A DNA stretch of 64,000 nt from Companilactobacillus formosensis. GTDB taxonomy: Bacteria; Bacillota; Bacilli; Lactobacillales; Lactobacillaceae. Position 1 is the first letter of the stretch, and every line of letters starts with the position of its first letter. The stretch covers positions 1 through 64,000 of the forward strand of contig NZ_BJDU01000010.1 of the NCBI RefSeq assembly GCF_005405305.1, in the 5' to 3' direction. The notes beneath the pieces are model-generated. The model did not search any database and had not been told where the DNA came from. It worked only from the letters and a program-made list of their open reading frames with translations. Positions 39,361 to 48,024 of the stretch are shown in pieces. A program made the translations under genes and the position numbers.

Positions 39361-39849
39361 CTAATCATTCAATTCTTTAACCAAGTTATACCAAGTTTCA
39401 CCGGCATGTTCTGAATCGGCTATTCCGAGATTCTTGAAACCATTCTTCAAGTAAAATGGTAGATTTTTTTCCAAACTAGTTAAAGAGATACTTTCTCGTT
39501 GAGCTTTTCTGGCATTATCTTCCATTGCCTTCAACAACTTGCTGCCAATACTGTGTACTCTGAATTTAGGATCAACGGCGATGGTAAAGATAATTTGATT
39601 GCCACCGGTTGGCAAATTTTTCGGCGTGTTCTCGTACATCCAGTCTTCCACGAATTTTTCTTTGACGGCCGGTCCTACGACAAAACCCGCTACTTGTCCA
39701 TCGATACGAGCTACCAAAAAAGTATCCTGTAATTTTTTAATCCGATCTTGATATTGTTCTTTGGTTCCTGCCTCTTCAGATGTAAAACCTAAGTTCTCAA
39801 TTCTAACAATTTCTGGTAAATCTTTTAATGTTGCTTCAGTAATTTCCAT
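39361..39849 (-). CDS. GNAT family N-acetyltransferase
   Basis: 162 residues of a single GNAT domain. The acetyl-CoA binding segment is VDPKFRVHSIGSKLL near 100-115, followed by LPFYLKNGFKNLG near 140. The substrate is unknown. GAGGT six bases before ATG 39849 decides the start; an upstream ATG four codons earlier lies ahead of that site. Confidence 0.85.
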   Translation of the reverse strand: MEITEATLKDLPEIVRIENLGFTSEEAGTKEQYQDRIKKLQDTFLVARIDGQVAGFVVGPAVKEKFVEDWMYENTPKNLPTGGNQIIFTIAVDPKFRVHSIGSKLLKAMEDNARKAQRESISLTSLEKNLPFYLKNGFKNLGIADSEHAGETWYNLVKELND

Positions 39850-39931
39850 GTGTAACCTCAATTTAAATGATTAATATTTTGATTAGTTTATACTATCATA
39901 ATCATAGAGTTAAAAGAGGAGTGTTGATATT

Positions 39932-40390
39932 ATGGAAACTGAAAAAATGATTAGTTCTCGTAAAGCTGTTCGTCAATATAGTGGTCAAATTACCGATGAG
40001 CAACTCCACAAAATTTTACTAGCTGGTAACGCCGGACCCGTTGGTATGGGTGAATATGATAATTATCGTTTGACAGTTATTCAAAAACCCGAAATTCTTA
40101 ACAAAATGAGCGGAATTTACGATGCTCCAACTGTTATCGTCGTTTCAGCTAAGAATCCCGATACTATGGAAGATCTTTCTGCCGGTGCTATCGTTCACAA
40201 CATGGAATTGGCCGCTGAAGACCAAGGATTAGGCGCCAATTACAATATGGCTAGTGTTGGTTCAATTCCTAGTGGCGTTGTTCCTGATGGTTTTAAAGCA
40301 GTCTTTGCTTTAACTATTGGTCAAACTTCTGAGAAATTTGTTCCACGTGAAATACCTATGGATAGAATTAAGACTAATATCGTTAAATAG
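39932..40390 (+). CDS. Nitroreductase family protein (short type)
   Basis: 152 residues. The N terminus SSRKAVRQYSGQITDEQLHKIL is the FMN-binding start of nitroreductases, followed by GNAGPVGMGEYDNYRLTVI. At 152 residues it is shorter than the usual 200, but this length is common for a lactobacillar subgroup. Probable NAD(P)H-dependent flavin reductase of unknown substrate. AGAGGAG precedes the ATG. Confidence 0.8.
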   Translation: METEKMISSRKAVRQYSGQITDEQLHKILLAGNAGPVGMGEYDNYRLTVIQKPEILNKMSGIYDAPTVIVVSAKNPDTMEDLSAGAIVHNMELAAEDQGLGANYNMASVGSIPSGVVPDGFKAVFALTIGQTSEKFVPREIPMDRIKTNIVK

Positions 40391-40428
40391 AAAAAAGTGA
40401 GTAGATTAATCAGTCTACTCACTTTTTT
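40391..40428. terminator. Bidirectional terminator
   Basis: AAAAAAGTGAGTAGA pairs with TCTACTCACTTTTTT. It serves the nitroreductase gene and the convergent LysR gene, whose last codons lie within it. Confidence 0.85.
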
Positions 40429-41287
40429 CATTTTTCATTTCTTTTAAAAATTCTTCTGCCAACCGTGATAAAGTTCGCGATTTCTTCCAGATCAGGACAG
40501 TCTTAATCGAATCTAAGTAATTCAAACTTTTAAAAACTAGCTCCCCACTCTGATATTCAGGTTTATTAAATGTAATAGCACATCCCATCCCAGACATAAC
40601 CATGGCTCGCATATTGTAATTCATATCATAAGTACCCGTAATTTCATAATCACGAACGTATTCGTCTAAATAAGACATCAATTGTGAATGAACGTCAATT
40701 TGTCTTGGTATTAATAAATTCATTCCTTTTAAATCAGCTGCCACAAAACTTTCTTTACCAAAATTATCTTCTGATCTAGGCATCACAATCCCAATTTTGT
40801 TATCAATTGGCAATGATAATTTGTTATAACGGTCTAAAGAATCATTTGTGTAAACGACCCCGAAGTCCAAAATTCCTGCATCGAGATTTTTAAAAATTTG
40901 ATCCGCATCTTGGGTTTCAAAGTTAATGTTGATATTTTCGCCCTTTTTGATCAGCTCATTAAAAGTTCTTGTCAACATAGCATTAGCTTCACCTTCACCG
41001 GCCGCAACATATAAATCTCCTGACAAAACTTTTTTATTCAAAATAGCAGAAGTAGTCGATTCAACCAGACTATTAATTTCTTTAGCTCGTTCTAATAAGA
41101 AATAGCCGTCATCAGTCAAAGAAATTTCTCGTGGTCCTCTTTCAAAAAGTATTGTCCCTAATTCTATTTCTAAATCCTTAATTTGCCGTGACAAAGTTGA
41201 CTGCGAAATGTGTAATTTTTCCGCCGCTGAAGTGATACTTTTATCGTTTACGATCTCGATAAAATACCGTAATACCCGTAATTCCAT
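40415..41287 (-). CDS. LysR family regulator
   Basis: 290 residues: N-terminal helix-turn-helix (ITSAAEKLHISQSTLSRQIKDLE, about 15-40) and a substrate-binding domain. The start at 41287 has AAAGG at a normal distance; an ATG three codons upstream would overlap that site. It is divergent from the SDR-flavodoxin pair at 41398, its probable target. Confidence 0.87.
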   Translation of the reverse strand: MELRVLRYFIEIVNDKSITSAAEKLHISQSTLSRQIKDLEIELGTILFERGPREISLTDDGYFLLERAKEINSLVESTTSAILNKKVLSGDLYVAAGEGEANAMLTRTFNELIKKGENININFETQDADQIFKNLDAGILDFGVVYTNDSLDRYNKLSLPIDNKIGIVMPRSEDNFGKESFVAADLKGMNLLIPRQIDVHSQLMSYLDEYVRDYEITGTYDMNYNMRAMVMSGMGCAITFNKPEYQSGELVFKSLNYLDSIKTVLIWKKSRTLSRLAEEFLKEMKNEKSE

Positions 41288-41397
41288 CTTACCCATCCTT
41301 TTTAGTCATGGTTACCATTGCAATATAACTGTTTTACATCACAACTTTTAGCATCTATATTATAAACATAAATTGATTCACAGGAGGAATTTAAAAT

Positions 41398-42132
41398 ATG
41401 GATTTATCAAATAAAGTCGTTGTAATTATGGGTGCTTCATCAGGTATCGGAGCTGCTACAAGTAGATTATTAGCTAAAGACAACGCTAAATTAGTTATTG
41501 CTGCTCGTCGTTTAAATCGTCTAGAAGAAATTCAAAAAGATTTTCCAGGGAAGATTGATGCTTATAAGGCTGATGTCACAAAATTCGAAGACGTTAAAAA
41601 CGTTATTGATAAAACGGTTGAAAAGTATGGTCGTATCGATGTTCTTTACAATAATGCTGGTATCATGCCAACTGCTCCTTTAATTGAAGGTCGCCGTGAT
41701 GAATGGCAAAATATGCTTCAAATCAACATCATGGGTGTACTAAATGGTATTGCTGCTGCTTTACCTTACATGGCTAAAGCTAAGAGTGGTCACATCATTA
41801 CAACTGATTCAGTTGCTGGACACGTCGTTGGACCAGATTCAGCCGTATATAGTGGTACAAAATTTGCTGTTCGTGCCATTATGGACGGTCTTAGACAAGA
41901 ACAAGCAGAAAACAATATTAAAACAACAATCGTTTCCCCAGGTAGTACTGGTACTGAACTATTCAATTCAATTAATGATTCTAATCAAAAGAAATTTGCT
42001 GAAGATTTCTTTGAAAACGTCGATGGATTACAACCAGAACAAATTGCTTCAGCTGTTGAATTCGCCATTGGCACAAAAGATAACATGTCAGTCAGTGAAG
42101 TAATCGTTCGTCCAACTAGACAATCTCTATAA
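41398..42132 (+). CDS. Short-chain dehydrogenase/reductase
   Basis: 244 residues, classical SDR. NAD(P) site GASSGIGAAT near residue 12, NNAG near 87, catalytic Ser and YSGTK near 150. An Arg in AARRLNR suggests NADP(H) preference. AGGAGG precedes the ATG. A flavodoxin gene follows after 15 bases, so both probably form a redox operon under the divergent LysR protein. Confidence 0.88.
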   Translation: MDLSNKVVVIMGASSGIGAATSRLLAKDNAKLVIAARRLNRLEEIQKDFPGKIDAYKADVTKFEDVKNVIDKTVEKYGRIDVLYNNAGIMPTAPLIEGRRDEWQNMLQINIMGVLNGIAAALPYMAKAKSGHIITTDSVAGHVVGPDSAVYSGTKFAVRAIMDGLRQEQAENNIKTTIVSPGSTGTELFNSINDSNQKKFAEDFFENVDGLQPEQIASAVEFAIGTKDNMSVSEVIVRPTRQSL

Positions 42133-42147
42133 TAAGAAGGAAAAAAT

Positions 42148-42630
42148 ATGAAAACTCTACTAGTCTATTACTCAAAAACAGGTATCGTTGATAAAATGGC
42201 GCAACTTATTGCCAAAAAATTGAACAACGTTGATTTATATAGAATTCAAACTGTTCGTCAATATGCAGCAGGCATGTACGATGCATGGGATCAAGCCCAA
42301 GTTGAAATTGCAGACAATAACATGCCAGAATTATCCGGAAAATTACCGGACCTTTCTAAATATGACAATGTAATCATTGGTGGTCCCGTTTGGGGATTCA
42401 ATCCATCTAACCCTATCTTGTCATACATCAGACAAAATGACTTCTCAAACAACAACATTGCTGCTTTTTGGACTTACTACGATCATGATGAAAAATACAC
42501 TAGTGCCTTACATCGGGAAATACCTACTTTTGACCCCCAAAATGGACTAGCTTTGAGTATGTCATTAATGGATAATGATAAATTGTTAAATCAAAATATC
42601 GACAAATGGATCAAAAAAATTAATTTCTAA
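42148..42630 (+). CDS. Flavodoxin-like protein
   Basis: 160 residues. The FMN phosphate loop YYSKTGIVDKMA is at the N terminus, and the mid-protein block VIIGGPVWGFNPSNP (about 75-90) is the flavin-stacking region typical of flavodoxins. Probably an FMN-dependent electron carrier or quinone reductase. Co-transcribed with the SDR gene upstream. Confidence 0.83.
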   Translation: MKTLLVYYSKTGIVDKMAQLIAKKLNNVDLYRIQTVRQYAAGMYDAWDQAQVEIADNNMPELSGKLPDLSKYDNVIIGGPVWGFNPSNPILSYIRQNDFSNNNIAAFWTYYDHDEKYTSALHREIPTFDPQNGLALSMSLMDNDKLLNQNIDKWIKKINF

Positions 42631-42633
42631 TCT

Positions 42634-42671
42634 AAAAAATCAACTAATCATCATTGGTTAGTTGATTTTTT
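42634..42671. terminator. Bidirectional terminator
   Basis: AAAAAATCAACTAA pairs with TTAGTTGATTTTTT between two convergent units. Confidence 0.85.
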
Positions 42672-42676
42672 CATTT

Positions 42677-43387
42677 CTAAATTATTGTTCCTGTAATCTT
42701 AGCTAATTGCTCTAAATAATCAGCTTGTAGTTTTTCATCATCAGCTCGTTTATCATAATGACTTGGTTTTTGATGATGGAAGTATCCACCATTCAGACTT
42801 AAATCATCAGAAGTAGCCAATTTTACTTGAGTCATATAGCCTGCCGTTAAGTCATCAGTTGCCATTTGACCACCCATTTTTGTCGGTACCCAACCGGGAT
42901 CAACTGCTGTCGAAATCATTTCTGGATAACGTTTGGCCAAAGCTTTTACTAGCAACACGATTTGTAACTTAGACGATGAATAATCTGTCGTCTTAGCCAA
43001 ATTATTAATATCTAATTTTGCTCCAACGTGCATTCCTGACGAAACATAAATATTGCGTTTAGGTTTATTGATTAAAGCTGTTAGTAAATATGGTGCCACG
43101 TCATTTACTTTAAAAGTCAGTTCACGATCAGAAGTATAAACTCCTGCATTGTAAATAACCGTATCGAATTTTCCTAACGCATTTACTTGTTTAGCAATAC
43201 CTTCGACTTCTGATTGACTGCCTAAATCACCAATGACGATATTCTTAACGTTTAATTTTTGACGAACATCTGCGGCTCGTTGGTCATTTCTAGCATGTAG
43301 AACTACTTCATTTCCATCTGCCAATAATTTTTTAGCGGCTAAGAAACCCAATCCATCGGTCGAACCAGTAATAAATATTTTTGCCAT
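42677..43387 (-). CDS. Short-chain dehydrogenase/reductase
   Basis: 236 residues. NAD(P) site GSTDGLGFLAAKKL, YNAGVY in place of NNAG, catalytic serine in YVSSGMH and YSSSKLQ. It resembles retinol-dehydrogenase-like SDRs; the substrate is unknown. GAGGTGAG just before ATG 43387 sets the start. Single gene. Confidence 0.85.
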   Translation of the reverse strand: MAKIFITGSTDGLGFLAAKKLLADGNEVVLHARNDQRAADVRQKLNVKNIVIGDLGSQSEVEGIAKQVNALGKFDTVIYNAGVYTSDRELTFKVNDVAPYLLTALINKPKRNIYVSSGMHVGAKLDINNLAKTTDYSSSKLQIVLLVKALAKRYPEMISTAVDPGWVPTKMGGQMATDDLTAGYMTQVKLATSDDLSLNGGYFHHQKPSHYDKRADDEKLQADYLEQLAKITGTII

Positions 43388-43540
43388 TTTACTCACCTCT
43401 TCTAATATCAAATATAATATTTTTTGTTAGTTGCGTAAAATAGTTATATCGGATGATTATCCATGACTAAAAGTAATAATCAAAAATTTCCCTTTGATTT
43501 AAAAAAATTCTAGTGATATTCTTTTAAAGTATTTACTGCG

Positions 43541-43599
43541 TATAATTGTTCAGCGTAAAGCACACAAAAGTGTCTTTGCGCTTTTTTTTGTGCAAAGAC
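43541..43599 (+). promoter_or_regulatory. Promoter followed at once by a terminator/antiterminator-like pair
   Basis: TATAAT (43541-43546) is followed by a strong hairpin GCGTAAAG..ACAC with GTGT..CTTTGCGC (43553-43581, one bulged C) and eight T. The right arm GTCTTTGC (43572-43579) can instead pair with GCAAAGAC (43592-43599). The transcript would begin at the hairpin, ahead of the DUF2798 gene. This may be an attenuator or the end of a tiny RNA. The rest of 43388-43540 shows no gene. Confidence 0.5.
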
Positions 43600-43619
43600 A
43601 AAGAAAGAGGTTTAATATT

Positions 43620-44099
43620 TTGGATTTTTACATGAAGCTTCCACGGAATAAAAGAGAATTTACATTGTTTATTGCAATCGTTTCAGTTCTCTCGGTCAAT
43701 ATCATTGCTCCACTCATTACTTGCTTTGAAGTAGGATTTAGTTTTCACACTTGGGGGCAAACTTTACAAGTTCTACCCTTTATTTGGCTAGTAGTAGTCG
43801 CATTTGTTTTAATTACCAATGCACCGGCATCGAAAGTAACTAATCAAATACTCGCTAAAGAAGACAGCTTCAATGCTCATATGATTATTAATTGCTTAGT
43901 AAATGTTCTAATGATGTCAGTCTTCTTGACCGTCATTGGAAGTTGGATCGGTACCAGACACATTTCTTGGCTACCAATTACCCAATTCTTTTACAAATGG
44001 CCTAGAAACTTCGCTATTTCATTTTTTGTTGAAGCAGTTCTAGCACAACCTTTTGCTCGTTTTATTTTGTTAAAGAAACATCAACTGGAAGAAAAGTGA
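43620..44099 (+). CDS. DUF2798 family membrane protein
   Basis: 159 residues with four hydrophobic helices, two repeats of the DUF2798 unit (second repeat starting at about 85). AGAGG fits TTG 43620; ATG 43632 is the alternative. Function unknown. A second DUF2798 protein lies at 46624 on the other strand, and the broken reductase gene lies between them. Confidence 0.75.
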   Translation: MDFYMKLPRNKREFTLFIAIVSVLSVNIIAPLITCFEVGFSFHTWGQTLQVLPFIWLVVVAFVLITNAPASKVTNQILAKEDSFNAHMIINCLVNVLMMSVFLTVIGSWIGTRHISWLPITQFFYKWPRNFAISFFVEAVLAQPFARFILLKKHQLEEK

Positions 44100-44252
44100 A
44101 AAACCAACTTGACCTAAAGTCGACTTCAAGTAATAAGCTAAAGTCATTAAGAAAAATGGGGGAAATTATGAAAAAGCCATATATTATTTGTCACATGATG
44201 ACTTCAGTTGATGGTCGTATCGATTGCAATATGACTGAGCACTTACAAGGTC

Positions 44253-44449
44253 AAAGTCAACTACCACCGACTAAAGTCAGTGGCTTGCGAACTTCACTAA
44301 ATAGCTCATCACTACTTAATTACTAGTCTCAACTTATTCAGATAAAGCATTGCATCATAATGTCTCATGCCGTAAAGCAATCGGAATCATAACGTCTTAT
44401 GCGCTAATTACCAGAACTTAGGACGTGAGTTGCCAAACGCCCGCACTTA
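44253..44449 (-). ncRNA. Probable omegaRNA (reRNA) at the right end of the tnpB element
   Basis: In tnpB elements the guide RNA scaffold is the 3' end of tnpB plus the right end, finishing at the element border. Here 197 bases lie between the tnpB stop and the border, ending with the hairpin near 44264-44283. The guide would continue into the flank as GACCTTGTAAGTGCTCAGTC, directed at the empty insertion site. Predicted from position, not observed. Confidence 0.5.
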
Positions 44450-45781
44450 TTACTTATATATTGGACTATCTTCAGTTAATGGTTTAGTTAATTCAATCAA
44501 ACCCTTAGCTAAGATATTTTTAGAAGCATTCCAATCTCTAATATGATGAGTACCACAATTAGGACATGTCCATTCTCTATCCTTGAGAGTTAGTTTACGA
44601 GTATTATTCGTACCCATTCTAAAGCCACATTCACTACATTGTTGGGTCGTATAGGCTGGGGAAATTTCAACAAAGGTACGGCCGTACATCGGAGCTTTAT
44701 ATTCCAACATACCTATGAATGTTCTCCAACCAACGTCTGAGATGGACATGGCTAAAGCATGATTTTTTAACATATTTTTACCCTTCAAATTCTCTCCAAC
44801 TACCAAATCGTGGTTTTTGATAAGTGTAGTTGAGAGATTATGAAGGAAGTCTTTACGTTGATTTCTTACCTTAGCGTGAAGTTTAGCTACTAGTTTTCTT
44901 TGCTTCTGATAGTTTTTAGATTTCCAAAGTTTTCTTCCTTCTGATTTAGCCCGTCTAGCTCTTCGAGATAACTTACGTTGTTCTTTGGCTAATCTACCTT
45001 TGATAGAGCGGTAAAATTTAGGATTATCAATGGTATTGCCGTTACTATCAGTTAGAAAATTTTCAGTATTTAAATCATAACCAACCTGAGAGTTTGTTTT
45101 AGGTAATTGTTTTTTAAATGGTTCATCACTTTTTAATAGGAAAGAAACAAACCATTCTCCAGTTGGTAAGTGCTTAATGGAAACAGTAGCTATTCTTACT
45201 AATTGGTTAATAGGTAACTGTCTTGATAGTTTAACTTTGATACGACCAACTTTAGGTAATCTAATATGTTTGTTATCTAAAAATTTAATTGATCCGTTAT
45301 ATAAAGATGGCATACCACCATTTTTCTTAACCGTGATCGAATTGTAATGATTAGATGTTCTATATCCTTGATTGGGATTAGATTTACGTTTGAAGTTTGG
45401 TGCTCCAGAGTTATGTACTTTATGGAATAGATTCCAAGCTGATTTATAACTAACTAGAGCATTATTGATCATATCGCTATCAATGTCTTTATCACCTAAC
45501 CATGGATACTTATCTTTAGTAATCCGAGATAATCCTGTTGGTCGAACCGTACTAGGTTTAAGTAGCTTACCGTTTTTATTGTGCCTCCAGTATTTTTTTG
45601 GAATGGGATACAGTTTATCTAACTTATTTTTAAAAATAGGTGAGTCAGTCCAACTGTTGGCAACTAACTTGTTGTAAACAAAGCGAGAAGCATTGATATT
45701 CTTCCAGAATATTTCTTCCTGTCTTCTACTAGGATACATTCTCATTTTTAAGCCCATCATATATTCCATTTCATTCTTCAT
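44450..45781 (-). CDS. tnpB: RNA-guided nuclease TnpB
   Basis: 443 residues, apparently intact. RuvC residues are present: Asp in VGYDLN, Glu in VVGENLKG and Asp in HIRDWNASKN. The zinc finger is CSEC...CPNC. An N-terminal helix-rich region and a basic stretch (RKLSRRARRAKSEGRK) are as in the family. TnpB cuts DNA that matches the guide next to a transposon-associated motif and so promotes element retention. GGGAGGTG precedes ATG 45781. Confidence 0.93.
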   Translation of the reverse strand: MKNEMEYMMGLKMRMYPSRRQEEIFWKNINASRFVYNKLVANSWTDSPIFKNKLDKLYPIPKKYWRHNKNGKLLKPSTVRPTGLSRITKDKYPWLGDKDIDSDMINNALVSYKSAWNLFHKVHNSGAPNFKRKSNPNQGYRTSNHYNSITVKKNGGMPSLYNGSIKFLDNKHIRLPKVGRIKVKLSRQLPINQLVRIATVSIKHLPTGEWFVSFLLKSDEPFKKQLPKTNSQVGYDLNTENFLTDSNGNTIDNPKFYRSIKGRLAKEQRKLSRRARRAKSEGRKLWKSKNYQKQRKLVAKLHAKVRNQRKDFLHNLSTTLIKNHDLVVGENLKGKNMLKNHALAMSISDVGWRTFIGMLEYKAPMYGRTFVEISPAYTTQQCSECGFRMGTNNTRKLTLKDREWTCPNCGTHHIRDWNASKNILAKGLIELTKPLTEDSPIYK

Positions 45782-45820
45782 CGTTTCACCTCCCTCGTAT
45801 CTTTATAGACTCATTGTATA

Positions 45821-45834
45821 CGAACGTGTGTTCA
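45821..45834 (-). promoter_or_regulatory. LexA-like box upstream of tnpB
   Basis: CGAACGTGTGTTCA fits CGAAC-N4-GTTC, about 40 bases before the tnpB start, inside the element. A TTGAAC overlapping it and TATAAA downstream are possible promoter parts but with poor spacing. One such 8-base core match is expected by chance in a window this size, so this is tentative. Confidence 0.35.
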
Positions 45835-46545
45835 AAATCCCGTAATAAGGGTGAAATATAAGAAGTTCGATATCAAAAACTAATATATTAATAAAAAAAG
45901 AGGGCTTACCTCCCACGAATAAATTCGTGGGTATCACGCCCGGCTTAATGAATATTACGACACTTTGAAAGCTACTAAAGCTCCAACTACTATCAGTGGT
46001 CGTGTAACTGCTGAATTAGAATTAGCCCAATCTGGTAAATTCGAGTCTAAGATTAACGAAGCTTTAGGCAAAGAATCCTTCTCTAAAAAAGTAGCTGCCG
46101 ATAATTACAATATCGTTATGGATACAAAAGGAACTTTACTTTGGGAAAACGATTCACAATAGAGTCATCCCCATCTCATTATCACGAGTGAAAAAGTCAC
46201 AAAAGATTATTTAGAATATCTTGATTCTAAAAACATCTCATGGATTTCTACTGGTGAGAAACATATTGATTTAGCACGTGCTGTTGAAATCTTATCTACT
46301 GAATTCAACGTCGAAAGACTAGCTATCGTTGGTGGTGGAAAAATCGACGGTGGTTTCTTGGATGCTGGTTTGATCGATGAAATTAGTATTTTAATGGGAC
46401 CGGGCGTTGATGGTCGAACTAATGCACCTTCTGTTTTTGATGGACGTGCAAACGATAGTCATCCATTATCTTTAAAATTACAAAGTGTTCAAAGTTATGA
46501 TGACGGTGCTATTTGGATTCGTTATCAAGTTCAAAAATAATACAA

Positions 46546-46583
46546 AAAAATTACCGCTGCTTAATTGTCAGCGGTAATTTTTT
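46546..46583. terminator. Bidirectional terminator
   Basis: AAAAAAATTACCGCTG pairs with CAGCGGTAATTTTTTT. Confidence 0.85.
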
Positions 46584-46623
46584 TGTATGCTAGTTTTATC
46601 CATAACATCCTTGTATATTTAAA

Positions 46624-47133
46624 TTAAACTTCTTCTTCAACGATTTCTTCTGCTTCAGCTTTCTTAGCAGCAACACTTTGCATCTTACCCAAAACTCCAC
46701 GAGCAATAGGTCCAACGATGATCAATTGCAATGGTAAAGCAACAATCAAGTTAAAGATCCAAGTGTGACCATAAGTAGCTAATACGTGGCCATTTGATAA
46801 TTCACCTTCAACGGTAATACCGAAGAATGACATCAATGTTACCATTCCTAGAACCATCAAAACTGAGATTGTAATACCGATTAAAACGGTATTTTTCTTC
46901 ATATAATCATTAATAATGTATTTGAAAGCCAATCCTTTAGCAATTGGTCCAACAATCAATAAATCTAAGATAATCGCAACGATCAAACCTAGTGGATAAC
47001 CTTTTAAAATTTCCATAACTAGTCCACTACTTAATCCCTGTGCCATTGCGACGTTGTAACCTGTCATTACTAACACCATCAATCCGGCCATAATGGCTGT
47101 GAATACAACTTCTTCTTTTAAATTACGTGGCAT
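46624..47133 (-). CDS. DUF2798 family membrane protein
   Basis: 169 residues with four transmembrane helices in two similar halves (each ending LIVGPIAKG/LIIVGPIARG) and an acidic tail EAEEIVEEEV. DUF2798 has no known function. The ATG follows AGGAGTGTGGG. Single gene. Confidence 0.8.
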   Translation of the reverse strand: MPRNLKEEVVFTAIMAGLMVLVMTGYNVAMAQGLSSGLVMEILKGYPLGLIVAIILDLLIVGPIAKGLAFKYIINDYMKKNTVLIGITISVLMVLGMVTLMSFFGITVEGELSNGHVLATYGHTWIFNLIVALPLQLIIVGPIARGVLGKMQSVAAKKAEAEEIVEEEV

Positions 47134-47330
47134 ATATTTCCCACACTCCTATTTTTTTATCAGCGAATATAAATATACCACGTTAAAAATTTCTTCATAA
47201 GTTACAATTTGATTACAATTTCAAAAAATCGCTTGCATTTTTAAATGAAAACGTACTCATTCTAATTAGATTGACAAAAGGCCTTTTCCAACTCAAACTA
47301 GGTATAAATAGAAGAAACGTAGGTACAAAA

Positions 47331-47675
47331 ATGGACAAACAAACTAAGTTCGTTAAATTATCAAATATCGGCTTGGATAACTTGGAATTATATAAAAAGG
47401 TAGAAACTGGTTATTTGGATAATGTGTGTTATTTATATACTAACAAAAACAGTCGCAGCGCCTTTGTTGCCATGAACTCAACTCAAAAAGTTTTGGATTT
47501 TTACAAATTCTACACTTCAATGGATAAAGACGACATCATCGACAAGATCAAAGCTATTTTTAGTAATGACGAAGCAACTGATTTCAAAAAGGAATTCGAA
47601 AATACTAAAGAATTCACTTTGACAGATAACGTTGTGGTTGAATTGCCATTTGATAATGGTGTGTTCAAAATATAA
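47331..47675 (+). CDS. Hypothetical protein
   Basis: 114 residues, soluble, acidic, no family recognised. The start at ATG 47331 has only a weak TAGGT. An in-frame TTG at 47271 would add 20 residues, but it coincides with a TTGACA that looks like part of a promoter, so I prefer the shorter form. Confidence 0.6.
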   Translation: MDKQTKFVKLSNIGLDNLELYKKVETGYLDNVCYLYTNKNSRSAFVAMNSTQKVLDFYKFYTSMDKDDIIDKIKAIFSNDEATDFKKEFENTKEFTLTDNVVVELPFDNGVFKI

Positions 47676-47678
47676 AAA

Positions 47679-47718
47679 AAGCTCAGTTAGAAATTTCAAT
47701 CTAACTGAGCTTATTTTT
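47679..47718. terminator. Bidirectional terminator
   Basis: AAGCTCAGTTAGA pairs with TCTAACTGAGCTT, with T-rich tails on each side. Confidence 0.85.
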
Positions 47719-47951
47719 TATTTTAATTTTCCAACTTCATTTAATTTAGCTAAAACAGAATGCTTATGTGGTGCGTGATTAATTACTTCCGAGAGATCCT
47801 GACCGGCAACATTTCCGTGGTGTTCTCCACCTTGCCAAGGATCAACATCAGTAACATCATAGATAATCCCATCAATTGCAACATAGGCAGGTCGACCTTC
47901 CTTTCCATCAAACTTCTTTAATTCGTCTAACGTCATTTGCTTATCTGGCAC
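47718..47951 (-). CDS. Stand-alone cytochrome b5-like heme/steroid-binding domain protein
   Basis: 77 residues forming one cytochrome b5-like domain: MTLDELKKFDGKEGRPAYVAI, IYDVTDVDPWQGGEHHG and LSEVINHAPHKHSVL. The His pairs in GGEHHG and APHKH are at the heme-ligand places of the short bacterial version. Membrane segment and signal peptide are absent, so it is cytoplasmic. Ligand and partner unknown. Confidence 0.85.
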   Translation of the reverse strand: MPDKQMTLDELKKFDGKEGRPAYVAIDGIIYDVTDVDPWQGGEHHGNVAGQDLSEVINHAPHKHSVLAKLNEVGKLK

Positions 47952-48024
47952 ATCTACAACCTCACTTTCCTTCTATTTACATCCTTATTATTACACGTTC
48001 CTATACAGGCTACATGCAATATGC

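Larger units (their letters stand above)
44253..45944 (-). mobile_element. IS605-group element carrying only tnpB (IS1341-like), 1692 bp
   Basis: Ends are deduced from the reading frame of the interrupted gene; a shift of one or two bases is possible. There is no target duplication and no tnpA. The left end (45912-45931) has a perfect hairpin CCCACGAAT/ATTCGTGGG, and the right end (44264-44283) has CCACCGAC/GTCAGTGG. On the minus strand the left flank ends CATTAA and the right flank begins GACCTTGTAAG. Without tnpA it needs a helper in trans to move. Confidence 0.85.
44168..46540 (+). pseudogene. RibD_C-type (dihydrofolate reductase-like) gene, interrupted by a tnpB element
   Basis: The first 28 codons (start at 44168 after GGGGGAAATT; KKPYIICHMMTSVDGRIDC) and the rest from 45945 (NEYYDTLKA, later VERLAIVGGGKIDGGFLDAGLIDE) together make one pyrimidine-reductase-like RibD_C protein. 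Removing 44253-45944 restores the frame exactly across a CTT codon. A second defect is an in-frame TAG at 46160-46162 (after WENDSQ), beyond which the frame continues intact to 46540. The gene is therefore dead twice over. Confidence 0.88.

Noticed and set aside
41744-42103. 119-codon plus-strand frame inside the SDR gene
   Set aside because: Shifted frame of a clear SDR gene.
47271-47330. TTG start adding 20 residues to the hypothetical protein at 47331
   Set aside because: No ribosome site before it, and the TTG lies in a TTGACA that looks like a promoter hexamer.
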